NCBI RefSeq assembly: GCF_012939995.1
Contig: NZ_SPMZ01000019.1
Coordinates: forward strand, 62,001 to 126,000
Length of the DNA: 64,000 nt
Reading direction: 5' to 3'
Source of the DNA: Candidatus Competibacter phosphatis
GTDB lineage: Bacteria; Pseudomonadota; Gammaproteobacteria; Competibacterales; Competibacteraceae
Position numbers and translations under genes: made by a program. The notes under the pieces were generated by a model. It did not search any database, had not been told where the DNA came from, and saw only the letters and a program-made list of their open reading frames with translations. Every line of letters begins with the position of its first letter. Within the stretch, counting starts at the first letter, position 1. Below, one piece after another: positions 42,273-52,123 of this stretch.

Positions 42273-43343
42273 ATGGCACAGCTCAAACCCGGTGTCGTTT
42301 CTGGCAAAGACTACCTTACGCTCGTGGCTGCCGCGAAGGCAGGCGGTTACGCTTTGCCGGCGGTCAATGTCTCCAGTAGCAGCACGATCAACGCGGTACT
42401 GGAAGCCGCGGCCAAGAACAATGCTGACATCATCGTCCAGCTTTCCAACGGCGGCGCGCAGTTCTACGCCGGCCAAGGCATGAAAGACGGCTTCAAGGCC
42501 AAGGTGCTGGGCGCGGTGGCGGCGGCCTACCATGTGCATTTGCTGGCCGAGCACTATGGGGTTTGCGTAGTGTTGCACACCGATCATGCCAACAAGGGCC
42601 TGATTCCCTGGGTTGAAGCGTTGTTGGATCACGGCGAGGCGTATTTCAAGCAGCACGGCAAGCCGCTGTTCAGTTCGCACATGTTGGATCTTTCCGAAGA
42701 TCCGATGGAGTTCAACCTCAGTGAGTGTGCGCGCATCCTGACGCGGATGGCCCCGCTGAACATGAGTCTGGAAATCGAACTGGGCGTTACCGGTGGCGAG
42801 GAAGACGGCATTGGCGGCGAGCTCGACGAGAGTGCCGACAACTCCCATCTTTACACGCAGCCGGAAGATGTGTTGCAGGCTTACGAGCGGCTGTCGCCCA
42901 TCGGACATTTCTCGGTCGCCGCGTCCTTCGGTAACGTGCATGGGGTGTACAAGCCCGGCAATGTCCAACTGCGCCCGGAAATCCTCAAGAACTCACAGGC
43001 GCTGATTGAGAAGGAACGCAGCACTGGTTCGAAGCCGCTGAATCTGGTGTTCCACGGTGGTTCCGGCTCGGAGAAGGCGAAGATCACCGAGGCGGTCGGT
43101 TACGGGGTGTTCAAGATGAACATCGACACCGACCTGCAGTTTGCCTATTCCGAAGCCATCGGCAAGTTCGTCAGCGAGAACCCCAAGGCGTTCATGTATC
43201 AGATCGACCCGGAAACCGACAAGCCCTATAAGAAGTTCTACGACCCGCGCAAGTATCTGCGCCTGGCGGAGCAGAACATGGTGGCGCGCTTGAACGAGGC
43301 GTTCGCCGATCTTGGTTCCAAGGACAAGTCGCTGGCGGCCTGA
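42273..43343 (+). CDS. fbaA: Fructose-bisphosphate aldolase, class II
   Basis: 356 residues, MAQLKPGVVSGKDYLTLVAA, class IIA. Zinc ligands are in VVLHTDHANKG and later VFHGGSGS; catalytic Asp is the first in LHTDH, and NIDTDLQFAYS binds phosphate. ATG at 42273 follows AGAGGA. It cleaves fructose-1,6-bisphosphate in glycolysis and runs the reverse in gluconeogenesis. It stands alone between two terminators. Confidence 0.97.
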   Translation: MAQLKPGVVSGKDYLTLVAAAKAGGYALPAVNVSSSSTINAVLEAAAKNNADIIVQLSNGGAQFYAGQGMKDGFKAKVLGAVAAAYHVHLLAEHYGVCVVLHTDHANKGLIPWVEALLDHGEAYFKQHGKPLFSSHMLDLSEDPMEFNLSECARILTRMAPLNMSLEIELGVTGGEEDGIGGELDESADNSHLYTQPEDVLQAYERLSPIGHFSVAASFGNVHGVYKPGNVQLRPEILKNSQALIEKERSTGSKPLNLVFHGGSGSEKAKITEAVGYGVFKMNIDTDLQFAYSEAIGKFVSENPKAFMYQIDPETDKPYKKFYDPRKYLRLAEQNMVARLNEAFADLGSKDKSLAA

Positions 43344-43380
43344 GAACCGTTGCTTGCTGATAGCTGGTAATTAAGTACGG

Positions 43381-43416
43381 AAAAAGCCTGCCGAGTTTTC
43401 GGCGGGCTTTTTTTTT
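43381..43416 (+). terminator. Rho-independent terminator after fbaA
   Basis: GCCTGCCGA pairs with TCGGCGGGC (one G-T), loop GTTT, preceded by five A and followed by nine T. Confidence 0.95.
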
Positions 43417-43454
43417 CCGAAGATATCCCTTTTCATCGGGCCTGGAGCCGCATC

Positions 43455-44555
43455 GTGCAGGAACTCAATCCTTACTTTCATCAGATTCAAGACCTCCAGG
43501 GGGCGCTGCGCGTCTCTGAGGGGGGTATCTTTGACTTCGAGACTCGGCGCGAGCGGCTGGACGAGGTCAACCGCGAACTGCAGGAATCCAATGTCTGGAA
43601 TGACCCGGAGCGCGCGCAGACGCTGGGTAAGGAACGCGCCCAACTCGAAGCCGTGGTAAACCGGCTGGAGAGCCTCGACCGAGGTTTGAACGAAGTCGCT
43701 GAATTACTGACGCTGGCCGGCGAGGAAGGCGACGAAGCGGCGATTGTCGAAATGGTGCGCGATCTGGACGGCTACGGCCGAGTCGTCGCCGATCTGGAAT
43801 TCCAGCGAATGTTCTCCGGCGAGTTGGATGCCAGCAACGCTTTTCTCGATATTCAAGCCGGCTCCGGTGGTACCGAGGCCCAGGACTGGGCGGAGATGCT
43901 GCTGCGGATGTACTTGCGTTGGGGTGAGCGACGCGGTTTCAAGACCGAACTGCTGGAGGTGTCGCCGGGGGAAGTGGCGGGGATCAAGAGCGCCAGCGTC
44001 AGTTTCGAGGGCAGCTACGCTTTTGGCTGGCTGCGGACCGAGATTGGTGTGCATCGGCTGGTGCGCAAGTCGCCATTCGATTCCGGTAACCGTCGCCATA
44101 CCTCGTTCGCGGCGGTGTTCGTATCGCCGGAAATCGACGACAGCATCGAGGTAGAGATCAATCCGGCTGACTTGCGCGTCGATGTCTACCGCGCCTCCGG
44201 GGCGGGCGGCCAGCATGTCAACCGTACCGAGTCGGCGGTGCGCATCACCCACCTGCCGACCAATACCGTCGTGCAATGCCAGAACGACCGTTCCCAGCAC
44301 AAGAACCGCTCCACCGCGATGAAGCAACTCAAGGCTAAGCTCTACGAACTGGAACTGCAAAAGCGCAATGCCCAGGCCCAGGTGGTGGAGGACAGCAAAT
44401 CCGATATCGGCTGGGGTAGCCAGATCCGTTCCTATGTACTGGATCAATCGCGCATCAAGGATCTGCGTACCGGCTTCGAAACCGGTAATACCCAAGCGGT
44501 GCTGGATGGCGATCTGGATGCATTCATTGAGGCCAGCCTGAAGAGTGGGCTGTAA
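43455..44555 (+). CDS. prfB: Peptide chain release factor 2 (hidden programmed frameshift)
   Basis: Open as 366 codons from GTG at 43455, with the RF2 motifs [16 protein letters not shown] (GGQ catalytic) and a stop-recognition SPF motif in [10 protein letters not shown]. Residues 15-24 ([10 protein letters not shown]) match no RF2. If one G is removed from each of two runs (43499-43503, 43520-43525), they read [10 protein letters not shown] and then TGA, so the E. coli-like RF2 frameshift site appears and the product has 365 residues, the same as E. coli RF2. RF2 releases peptides at UGA and UAA. lysS follows, as in E. coli. Confidence 0.93.
   Translation: MQELNPYFHQIQDLQGALRVSEGGIFDFETRRERLDEVNRELQESNVWNDPERAQTLGKERAQLEAVVNRLESLDRGLNEVAELLTLAGEEGDEAAIVEMVRDLDGYGRVVADLEFQRMFSGELDASNAFLDIQAGSGGTEAQDWAEMLLRMYLRWGERRGFKTELLEVSPGEVAGIKSASVSFEGSYAFGWLRTEIGVHRLVRKSPFDSGNRRHTSFAAVFVSPEIDDSIEVEINPADLRVDVYRASGAGGQHVNRTESAVRITHLPTNTVVQCQNDRSQHKNRSTAMKQLKAKLYELELQKRNAQAQVVEDSKSDIGWGSQIRSYVLDQSRIKDLRTGFETGNTQAVLDGDLDAFIEASLKSGL
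43519..43535 (+). promoter_or_regulatory. RF2 autoregulatory +1 frameshift signal
   Basis: A run A-G6 (internal Shine-Dalgarno) is followed directly by TAT CTT TGA C (TAT at 43526, CTT at 43529, TGA at 43532, C at 43535). Apart from one extra G this equals the known E. coli signal. At low RF2, the ribosome slips from CTT to TTT at the UGA and completes the protein. Confidence 0.8.
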
Positions 44556-44590
44556 GCCATTCCCTCGTTCACCCAAACCGGTTTTGTCCC

Positions 44591-46112
44591 ATGTCCCTGG
44601 AACCACAAAATCCCACCGCCATTTCCGAAGAGCGCCTTGATGAGAATAAACTGATCGCCCTGCGCCGCCAGAAATTACACGAGTTGCGCCAGGCCACCAG
44701 CGCTTATCCCACCGATTTCCGTCGCGATACCTTGGCGGCGGAACTACACGCCGCCTATGGCGATAAGGAAACCTCCGAATTGGATGCCGAAGCGCGGCGA
44801 TGTCGTATCGCCGGGCGGATGCTGGCCAAACGGATCATGGGCAAGGCCAGTTTCGCGCGCCTGCGCGACCAATCCGGCGACATTCAACTGTTTATCCAGA
44901 AAAGCGCGCTACCGGATGGGTTGTATGAGGACTTCAAGAATTGGGATTTGGGCGACATCCTGGGTGCCGAAGGCACGGTATTCAAGACCAAAACCGGCGA
45001 ATTGTCGGTCAAGGTGGATGTGCTGCGCCTGTTGACCAAGTCGCTGCGACCATTGCCGGAGAAATTCCACGGACTGGCCGATCAGGAAACCCGCTACCGG
45101 CAGCGCTATGTGGACTTGATCATGAACGAGTCCACTCGCGCCACTTTCCGCTTGCGCTCGGCCATGGTCGCCTATATCCGCGACTTTTTTTAACCGGCGC
45201 GACTTCTTGGAAGTCGAGACGCCGATGATGCAGCCGATTCCCGGTGGCGCGACGGCGCGACCGTTCATTACCCATCACAATGCCTTGGATATGGAGCTGT
45301 ACCTGCGCATCGCGCCGGAACTGTATCTGAAGCGCTTGGTGGTGGGCGGTTTCGAGCGGGTCTATGAAATCAACCGCAATTTCCGCAACGAAGGCTTGTC
45401 TACCCGCCACAATCCCGAGTTCACCATGCTGGAGTTCTATCAGGCGTATACCGACTACCATGACCTGATGGATTTGACCGAGGAACTCTTGCGCGGCATG
45501 GCGCACGCGTTATTGGGTCACGCCACCGTTCAGTACCAGGGCGAGAGTTACGATTTTGATCAGCCGTTCCAGCGGCTGACGGTTCGAGAGGCTGTGCTGC
45601 GTTTCAATCCGGCGATTACCGCCGCCGAGTTGGACGATCTGGACGCGGCCCGGCACATTGCCGCAGGTTTGGGGCTGAAGGTGCAACCCGAGCACGGATT
45701 AGGCCGGGTGCAGTTGGATATCTTCGAGCAGACCGTCGAGCATCAGTTGCGCGATCCGACTTTCATCACGGCCTATCCGACCGAAGTATCGCCGCTGGCC
45801 CGGCGCAACGACGCCGATCCCAGCATCACCGATCGTTTCGAGCTATTCGTGGGCGGGCGGGAAATCGCCAACGGTTTTTCCGAGTTGAACGATCCCGAGG
45901 ATCAGGCGGACCGGTTTCGCCGACAGGTCGAAGCCAAGGCGGCCGGCGATCAGGAAGCCATGCACTACGACGCCGATTACATTCGGGCGCTGGAGTATGG
46001 CTTACCGCCGACGGCGGGAGAGGGCATCGGCATCGACCGGCTCGTCATGCTGTTTGCGGATGTGCCTTCGATCCGCGATGTGCTCCTGTTCCCGCACCTG
46101 CGGCCGGAATGA
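44591..46112 (+). CDS. lysS: Lysyl-tRNA synthetase, class II (one frameshift)
   Basis: 506 residues after removing one base from T7 at 45185-45191 (restoring [18 protein letters not shown]). The OB-fold anticodon domain is residues about 50-170. Motif 1 is [15 protein letters not shown], motif 2 is [24 protein letters not shown], and motif 3 is [15 protein letters not shown]. It charges tRNA-Lys. It lies 35 bp after prfB, the conserved prfB-lysS pair. Confidence 0.95.
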
Positions 46113-46133
46113 TGCCGTCCAGACACCGTGCGC

Positions 46134-46307
46134 TCAGGCGTTCGCTTCTTCAAGAAGGACGCGTGGGAGCGGTGAATTGGCGACGGCGCTGCGCATCGGC
46201 ACGATGTTGCCGTGCTCCGCGCAATGGGCGTAAGGTTGCTCGCGGGTGACCGCGACGGGCCGCTTGCAGTGCGGGCAGACCATATAGATTGGTTGTGAAA
46301 CTTGCAT
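46134..46307 (-). CDS. Small zinc-ribbon-like protein
   Basis: 57 residues starting MQVSQPIYMVCPHCKRPVAV; the ATG at 46307 has an AAGGA site upstream, while the longer frame to 46400 does not. CPHC and a later HCAEHG could bind one zinc. Unknown function, convergent with lysS. Confidence 0.55.
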   Translation of the reverse strand: MQVSQPIYMVCPHCKRPVAVTREQPYAHCAEHGNIVPMRSAVANSPLPRVLLEEANA

Positions 46308-46437
46308 CTGTGTTTCCTTCGTGAAGATGTGTTCTTGTCCCTTCGACAACAGTCTTGACGATTTTATTCCGCAATGCAACAAAAAATTGTTGCGTCGCAA
46401 CAGTCAGGTGTTCCACAGCCAAGCACACTGCCGCGAT

Positions 46438-47967
46438 TTATCGCTCGGAGCGCTGGTGTCGTGCCTGTCGAGTGGATGAGGTGGTTCCGAACATCACGCT
46501 ACCCTCGTTACTGGCTGACAGTTGCGCCGGTCGCAGGAACGCCGGGCAACCTTTGGCGCCGCTCGCTTGATAATCCGTCGCCAGTGCCGCACGCGCGGCC
46601 GGCTCGGCGACACTCAGTATCTCGACCAGTCCCCGATACAGTAGATCGAACAGCCGTTCCAGCGCGAATCGATGGGTTTGGCCGGTGGTGGCGAACAGCC
46701 AGTCACTTAAGCGCATGAAGCGGTCAAACGGCTGTTCGCCCAGCAGTAGTGGGCGGGTTTTCGGGAACCGTCCGGAATTGCCAATCAAATCCCAGTAACG
46801 GGCAAAGCGCTCCAGCCGTCGCATCGTCGCAAAATCCAGGGTGGCCGAGCACAACAGGTTGTAAGGGGGATGCGGGTTATAACGGCAATCGAAGGGCGCG
46901 GTATGGCGGTCGAGCGGTGCGCCGCGCAGCCGTTTGAGCACGCCAACCTGGATTTCGTGCGGATCAAGTGCCGCCAACCGGTCGAAGCTGTCAGCGAAGC
47001 TGGCCAGATCCTCGCCCGGTAATCCAGCGATCAGATCGGCGTGCAGGTAGGCGTGGGTGTTCCGGCGCAGCCAGACGAGATTGTCCACGGTCTTGCGGTT
47101 GTCCTGCTTGCGGCTGATCAATGTCTGCACGGTGGGGTTGAAGGTTTGAACCCCAATTTCGAATTGCAGCGATCCGGGCGGGAAACGCAGAAGCCGGGTT
47201 TTGAGGGGTTCCGGTAGATGATCGGGAATCAATTCGAAGTGCAGGAACAAGCGCTCATCCAGCCGCTCCAGGAAGAAGTCCAAAATCCGCGCACAGGTCT
47301 TGACGTTCAGGTTGAAAGTGCGGTCCACGAATTTGAAATGGCGCACGCCGCGTTGATGCAGCATTTGCAGTTCGGCCAGGAACGGCTCCAGTGGGAACGG
47401 CCAGGCGGTCTTGTCCAGCGCCGACAGACAGAACTCGCATTTGAACGGGCAGCCGCGCGAAGCTTCGACGTAAATCAGGCGGTGGGCGATGTCCTCATCG
47501 GTATAGAACCGATATGGCGAGAGCAAGCGATCCAACGGTGGGGGGTCGGCGGCGATGACCTTTTCGGTCGGTGGATTTCCCGCGTGGATGCGTTGGCACA
47601 GTTGCGCGAACGCCCAGTCGCCTGGGCCGGCAATCAGATAGTCGGCCAGCTCGACGATTGCTTGCCGGTCCCATTCATGACTCACCTCGGGACCGCCGAG
47701 CACCACGACCAGATCCGGCCGTACTTGCTTGAGCAGGGCGACGACCTGAGCGGTTTCCACCACGTTCCAGATATAGACGCCAAAACCGACGATGCGCGGC
47801 TGTTCGGCCAGCAGTGCCTCGGCGATGTCCAGCGGTCGCTGGGTGATGATGAATTCGCGGATGGCGGCGTCAGCTTGCAACTCGCCTAGGTTGGCCAGCA
47901 GGTAGCGCAACCCGAGCGAGGCGTGAAAGTAACGAGCATTCAGGGTCGAGAGCAGGATGGCGGGCAT
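46438..47967 (-). CDS. B12-binding-domain radical SAM protein (DUF4080 type)
   Basis: 509 residues from the Met of MPAILLSTLNARYFHASLGL; starts 9 and 20 codons earlier are open but lack support. The N-terminal cobalamin-binding-like domain has IVGFGVYIWNV and VVLGGPEVSHEW. The radical SAM cluster is CPFKCEFC in ASRGCPFKCEFCLS, followed by a barrel with DLIAGLPGED. A C-terminal DUF4080-like region ends the protein. The substrate is unknown; relatives are suspected methyltransferases or tRNA/cofactor enzymes. It stands alone on the minus strand. Confidence 0.85.
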   Translation of the reverse strand: MPAILLSTLNARYFHASLGLRYLLANLGELQADAAIREFIITQRPLDIAEALLAEQPRIVGFGVYIWNVVETAQVVALLKQVRPDLVVVLGGPEVSHEWDRQAIVELADYLIAGPGDWAFAQLCQRIHAGNPPTEKVIAADPPPLDRLLSPYRFYTDEDIAHRLIYVEASRGCPFKCEFCLSALDKTAWPFPLEPFLAELQMLHQRGVRHFKFVDRTFNLNVKTCARILDFFLERLDERLFLHFELIPDHLPEPLKTRLLRFPPGSLQFEIGVQTFNPTVQTLISRKQDNRKTVDNLVWLRRNTHAYLHADLIAGLPGEDLASFADSFDRLAALDPHEIQVGVLKRLRGAPLDRHTAPFDCRYNPHPPYNLLCSATLDFATMRRLERFARYWDLIGNSGRFPKTRPLLLGEQPFDRFMRLSDWLFATTGQTHRFALERLFDLLYRGLVEILSVAEPAARAALATDYQASGAKGCPAFLRPAQLSASNEGSVMFGTTSSTRQARHQRSER

Positions 47968-48179
47968 GAGCGGCTGGACGGTGGTGGGTTTCATCCCGGT
48001 TCGGGTTGGTGGATAACATCCATCCATTATATTGACCCGCTCGTTGTCCCGATGCGTTGATTCGACGACGCCGTGGGTTTCCCGAGCCGCTGAGTTTTCC
48101 GCCCGCGCGATCTAATCTTTGAATTGGACATTCCAAAATCGATGACTTGACGGCAATGCGTCAAGCATGAGGAGGGCTT

Positions 48180-48965
48180 ATGGAGACGATTTCAGCTTCG
48201 GTCGGAGCGGGTGGGGCGAACCGGCCCCAGGATGTCATCAAGGTACAGAATCTGTTGAATCAGAACCGTGCCCGGGTTCCCGACGCGCGGGAGATCACGG
48301 TCGATGGTCTGGTCGGCCCCGAAACCATCAATGCCATTATCAATTTCCAACGCCATGTGGTGGGGCTGTCCAATCCGGATGGTCGGGTAGACCCGAACGG
48401 TGGGACCCTGCGGGCGCTCAACCAAGGAGTCAACGCGCCCACGATTCCGGCACCGTTGCCCGCGCCCCCCGCCGCGCCTGGCATCAGCGTCGTTTTGCGG
48501 TTTCCGTTGAATGCCCGGCCCCGATTAAGCTACAAGACCGGTGGCCGTTATTTTGGCGCACCGCGCACGACCAGTACCGGTGGCCATCGTTCCCATGCCG
48601 GTTGTGACTTGATCGTTCCCAAGGGGACCCCGATCGTGGCGGTGGCGGATGGCGAAGTGATTCGGAACCCGTACTATTTCTACTCGGGTACCTATGCGCT
48701 GGAAGTACGCCATACCGGCGGTTTCGTCGTCCGTTACGGAGAAATCTCCACGGCCGCCCAGGGCGTCAGCGCGGGCAACTCGGTCGCTCGTGGGCAAGTG
48801 ATCGCCTTCGTCGGCAAATTGGAAAGCGGCAGTTCGATGCTGCATTTCGAGATGTACGCAGGTACCGCCAGCGGTTCCCTGACCGTGCGCGGCAATCCGC
48901 CCTATCAGCGGCGTAGCGATTTACTCGATCCCACGCCTTATTTGGATCAGGCGACCCTGACTTGA
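48180..48965 (+). CDS. Peptidoglycan-binding and M23-fold protein, possible secreted effector
   Basis: 261 residues after GAGGAGGG. Residues 1-85 form a peptidoglycan-binding-like helical domain (VGAGGANRPQDVIKVQNLLN ... FQRHVV). A Pro/Ala linker follows, then an M23/LytM barrel (about 110-250). The zinc ligands HxxxD (HAGCD) and the final His of LHFE are present, but the two usual catalytic His positions read Glu (RYGEIS) and Met (SMLHFE). There is no signal peptide, so export would need a dedicated machine such as type VI secretion. A lipoprotein gene follows 21 bp downstream. Confidence 0.8.
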   Translation: METISASVGAGGANRPQDVIKVQNLLNQNRARVPDAREITVDGLVGPETINAIINFQRHVVGLSNPDGRVDPNGGTLRALNQGVNAPTIPAPLPAPPAAPGISVVLRFPLNARPRLSYKTGGRYFGAPRTTSTGGHRSHAGCDLIVPKGTPIVAVADGEVIRNPYYFYSGTYALEVRHTGGFVVRYGEISTAAQGVSAGNSVARGQVIAFVGKLESGSSMLHFEMYAGTASGSLTVRGNPPYQRRSDLLDPTPYLDQATLT

Positions 48966-48986
48966 TTCCTTACGGAGATTGCCTTC

Positions 48987-49406
48987 ATGCAACGAATTCG
49001 CATTGGCCTCAACGGATTTCTGGGATTGATCTTGACCACTTTGCTGTGCGTTTCGACATCGGGCTGCTGGGCGGGTGGCGGAGTACCGCCCGAATTGTTA
49101 AAGGTTTGGCAGGCTTATCGGCAGGCGGTGGCGGCGGGTGACAGCGACCAAGTGGCCGCGCTATCGCGGTTTCCGATCGCGTCCAACGATTTCGGTGGCG
49201 TCATTCCGTCACCGGCGGTATTGCGCGCGCGGTTCAAGAAAATCTTTCGCCCGGAGATCGTGGCCTGTTTTGCCGACGCCGAACTGCGGCAAGAGACCGG
49301 TTTTCCCGGTTATTTGGTGGTGTGCGAAGACGCGTTGGCGTTCGGTTTTGAGCAGCATAATGGCAAATATCGTTTTAGCTACATCGACAATGCCAACGCG
49401 GAATGA
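48987..49406 (+). CDS. Small lipoprotein, candidate immunity partner
   Basis: 139 residues. The signal peptide ends in the lipobox STSGC (Cys about residue 27). The mature domain has an alpha/beta look (LLKVWQAYRQAVAAGDSDQ, a DUF-like NTF2/SnoaL style helix pair) with two further Cys that could form a disulfide (IVACFADAE and LVVCEDALA). It is 21 bp from the M23-fold gene and likely in the same operon. Periplasmic lipoproteins next to secreted cell-wall enzymes are often their immunity proteins; that role is inferred. Confidence 0.7.
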   Translation: MQRIRIGLNGFLGLILTTLLCVSTSGCWAGGGVPPELLKVWQAYRQAVAAGDSDQVAALSRFPIASNDFGGVIPSPAVLRARFKKIFRPEIVACFADAELRQETGFPGYLVVCEDALAFGFEQHNGKYRFSYIDNANAE

Positions 49407-50103
49407 GTAGTCGTACTTTGATCGGGTCCGCGTGGTTTCTTTGTGGACTTGGTGGAAAAAACGTTTGATCGAACCCAGCACCTGTCGAGTTGAAGCAGCA
49501 GCCAGGGCAATCGCGCAATGCGGCCGCCGTACTGGGCTGACCGAAGAGCAGGTGCAAAAGGTCGGACAGTTATCTTGCCGAGTCGGCACATCATCTCCGT
49601 CTGAGCGCCGGCGGCGTTACCGCGTTTAGCCGGCGAGCAGGTCGGGGTGGATGGTGAGGCCGTGCATGGCGGTTGAGATGGCGAGAAGGCGACACATTTG
49701 GTGAGCGCGCTTGCCGGGCAGGTCCGCTGGTTCCGGGTCTGACGGCACGGATCGGGCCGGTCGGGAAAATACGGCCAAGGGCCGGGCAGTTTGGGCAGCA
49801 TCGATTTTCTCCACCAAAGCAACCCCCTCCCATTACCTAGGCAATCAGCCTCTTGTCAACCCTCCCGCATGACGTGATTGCCCTGCACTACTTTGGGCGA
49901 TAGTTGAAAAATTGTTTTCATATATATAAAATATTATACTTGTAAATTAAATTTTACATAATCTCCGGTGCTTGTTGTATTTATCAAGTAAAATCATATA
50001 CTTGTAATGAATAAGCTGCTGAAAATAGCGATATTCCATTAAATTCAATAAGTTATCGGTAATTCAAGCGCTATTTTAGTGCTATTTGGTACATAAGGAA
50101 ATA
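49407..50103. other. Intergenic region, second AT-rich patch
   Basis: No convincing gene. 49626-49817 on the minus strand is open for 63 codons after a GGGAGGGGG stretch but has no recognised similarity. From about 49900 to 50100 the sequence is very AT-rich with several TATA-like stretches (for example ATATATAAAATATTATA at 49920-49936) that may hold the promoter of the binding-protein gene. Confidence 0.4.
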
Positions 50104-51391
50104 ATGCAATCATGTATTTCATTGAAAAATATAAATATTTATCAAAGTCCATTTTTTTTGGCAATGGTTGGTTTTTTTAAGCCTGATTACTTCAGGCGGT
50201 GTTTGTCAAAAGCGCGGATATGCAAGGTGATGGTGTCACACCTACCTCTATCCGGGTCGGTTCGATCATGGATTTAGATGATGAAACCCAAATGCGTGGC
50301 CAAGCGATCAAAATAGGTCTTGAAAGTGCGCTTAAAGGCGAAAAAAGTCGAAGGTCGTACCATTGAACTGACTGTTCTGAACGATTCATATAGCCCAAAT
50401 AAGGCGGTTGAAAGTACAAAGAAACTGATTGAACAGGGTATATTTGCCATGATTGCCAATACGGGCGGCCCTACGGTCAAAGCTGCGTTGCCTTTGTTAG
50501 CTGAAAACAAAGTTCCTGCAGTTGGCTTTCCCATCGGTGTCGATTTTCTACGTCCTGGCATTGGCGATATCATTAATTTTCGTCCCAGCTTTGGCCAAGA
50601 AGCCGCATTGGTGGTGGAAGCCGCGCTTGCCGCCGGCGTGAAACCGAAGGAGATATGTGCTTACGTTCCTAATGACGCCGGGGGCATCGGTAATTTGAAG
50701 ATGCTTAAGAAAATATTTGAAAAAACAACCAGGTGCAGCAGAAGTTATCGCTAAGCTAGACGAAATTATTGCTCTGCCAGATGAAGATCCCAAGCACAAC
50801 GGTGTGGGTCCGGTCGGATTCTTTACGCGGCATACACAACAATTTGCACGCCCCGGATATGAGTCTTTGAAGAAATGGGAAAAAACCGCCAACACCAAAT
50901 GTCGGTTAGTGATGCTATTAGGTGGGGGCAATATGCCAACTAGTGCATTCATTGGCTATGCTAATTACAAGAAAGAGCCATGGGTGTTTAGCGTGACGTC
51001 TCAGCTTGAACTTACTACCTTTGTCGAAGACATGAGAAATTATAAAGTCTTCGAAAATATCATTTTGACACAGGTCGTACCTTCCATGGATTCGCCTCTG
51101 CCCATTGTTAATGATGCACGCAAGGCTTTAGGCATTCAGCTAAATAATTCTTCGCTAGAAGGATATATTGTTGGCAAAATGTTTCTTGCCATCATGCATG
51201 ACATCAAAGGTGACATTACCCGAGCTAATTTTCTCGCTGCGGTAAGAGGTAAAACATTTGATCTCGGTGGATTGACACTGGATTTTACTGACGATAATCA
51301 GGGCTCTAATTTTGTACAACCTTATGTGTTCGAGGAGGGTACTTTCAAGTTGCATACCCCTCAGCAACTTCAAAAGTTATTTAATCAGTGA
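50104..51391 (+). CDS. Periplasmic substrate-binding protein, type 1 (Leu/Ile/Val-binding fold), several frameshifts
   Basis: ATG at 50104 follows AAGGA. The signal region (FFLAMVGF...) is disturbed by T8 (50152) and T7 (50172) runs and one more uncertain base, so the exact N-terminus is unclear. The frame also breaks at A6 (50341-50346) and A6 (50720-50725). The joined protein has about 427 residues: TSIRVGSIMDLDDETQMRGQ, ANTGGPTVKAALPLL, FGQEAALVVEAALAAG, and a C-terminal lobe ending KLHTPQQLQKLFNQ. This is the Peripla_BP_6 pattern of ABC branched-chain amino acid receptors or of sensor input domains. No permease or ATPase is adjacent. Confidence 0.7.
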
Positions 51392-51470
51392 TTTTGTCAT
51401 CAGGGCTGGACTCCAAACTTGGGTATAATCGTGCCTGATTGCCAATCCGCCACGGGAAACTGGAACCGCC

Positions 51471-52115
51471 ATGAGCCAATCTCTTGCCGAACTGCGTCAG
51501 GATTATTCCTTAAGTGTCTTGACCAAGGCCAATGTGGACCCTGATCCGATCCGGCAATTTCAGCGCTGGATGCGGGAAGCCATCGCCGCGCAATTGCCCG
51601 AGCCTAACGCCATGACTTTGGCCACCGCCGATCGGACTGGACGCCCCTACGCGCGCGTGGTGCTGCTCAAGGAGTGCGATGCCGACGGTTTCGTGTTCTT
51701 TAGCAACTACCGCAGCGACAAGGGTCGGCAGATCGCCGAAAATCCCCATGTCGCTCTCGTGTTTCTCTGGTTGGAGGTGGAACGGCAGGTGCGGGTCGAG
51801 GGTACGGTCAGCCAGATATCCGCAGCCGAGTCGGAAGCCTATTTCCGCTGCCGGCCACGCGAAAGCCGGTTGGGCGCACTGGCCTCGCGGCAGAGTCAGG
51901 TGGTGGCCAGCCGCCAGATCCTGGACCAGCGCTTCGAGCAATTGGCTGCCCAATATCCGGACGATGATATTCCGATGGCCTACCACTGGGGCGGTTATCG
52001 GGTCAAACCGGACCTGCTGGAGTTTTGGCAGGGTCGCCATGGCCGGATGCACGACCGGCTGCGTTATCGCCCGCGAAACGAGGGTGGCTGGTTGCTGGAG
52101 CGATTGGAACCCTGA
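51471..52115 (+). CDS. pdxH: Pyridoxamine 5'-phosphate oxidase
   Basis: 214 residues. FMN- and PLP-site motifs: RVVLLKECDADGFVFFSNY, SDKGRQIAENP, ALASRQSQVV, and the C-terminal signature EFWQGRHGRMHDRLRY ... WLLERLEP. It oxidises pyridoxine- or pyridoxamine-5'-phosphate to PLP. The next gene starts 8 bp after its stop. Confidence 0.97.
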   Translation: MSQSLAELRQDYSLSVLTKANVDPDPIRQFQRWMREAIAAQLPEPNAMTLATADRTGRPYARVVLLKECDADGFVFFSNYRSDKGRQIAENPHVALVFLWLEVERQVRVEGTVSQISAAESEAYFRCRPRESRLGALASRQSQVVASRQILDQRFEQLAAQYPDDDIPMAYHWGGYRVKPDLLEFWQGRHGRMHDRLRYRPRNEGGWLLERLEP

Positions 52116-52123
52116 ATCCCACC

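Noticed and set aside
49626-49817. 63-codon minus-strand frame after a G-rich stretch
   Set aside because: A weak start, no similarity recognised and no partner gene. It could be a remnant of a larger gene, but this cannot be supported.
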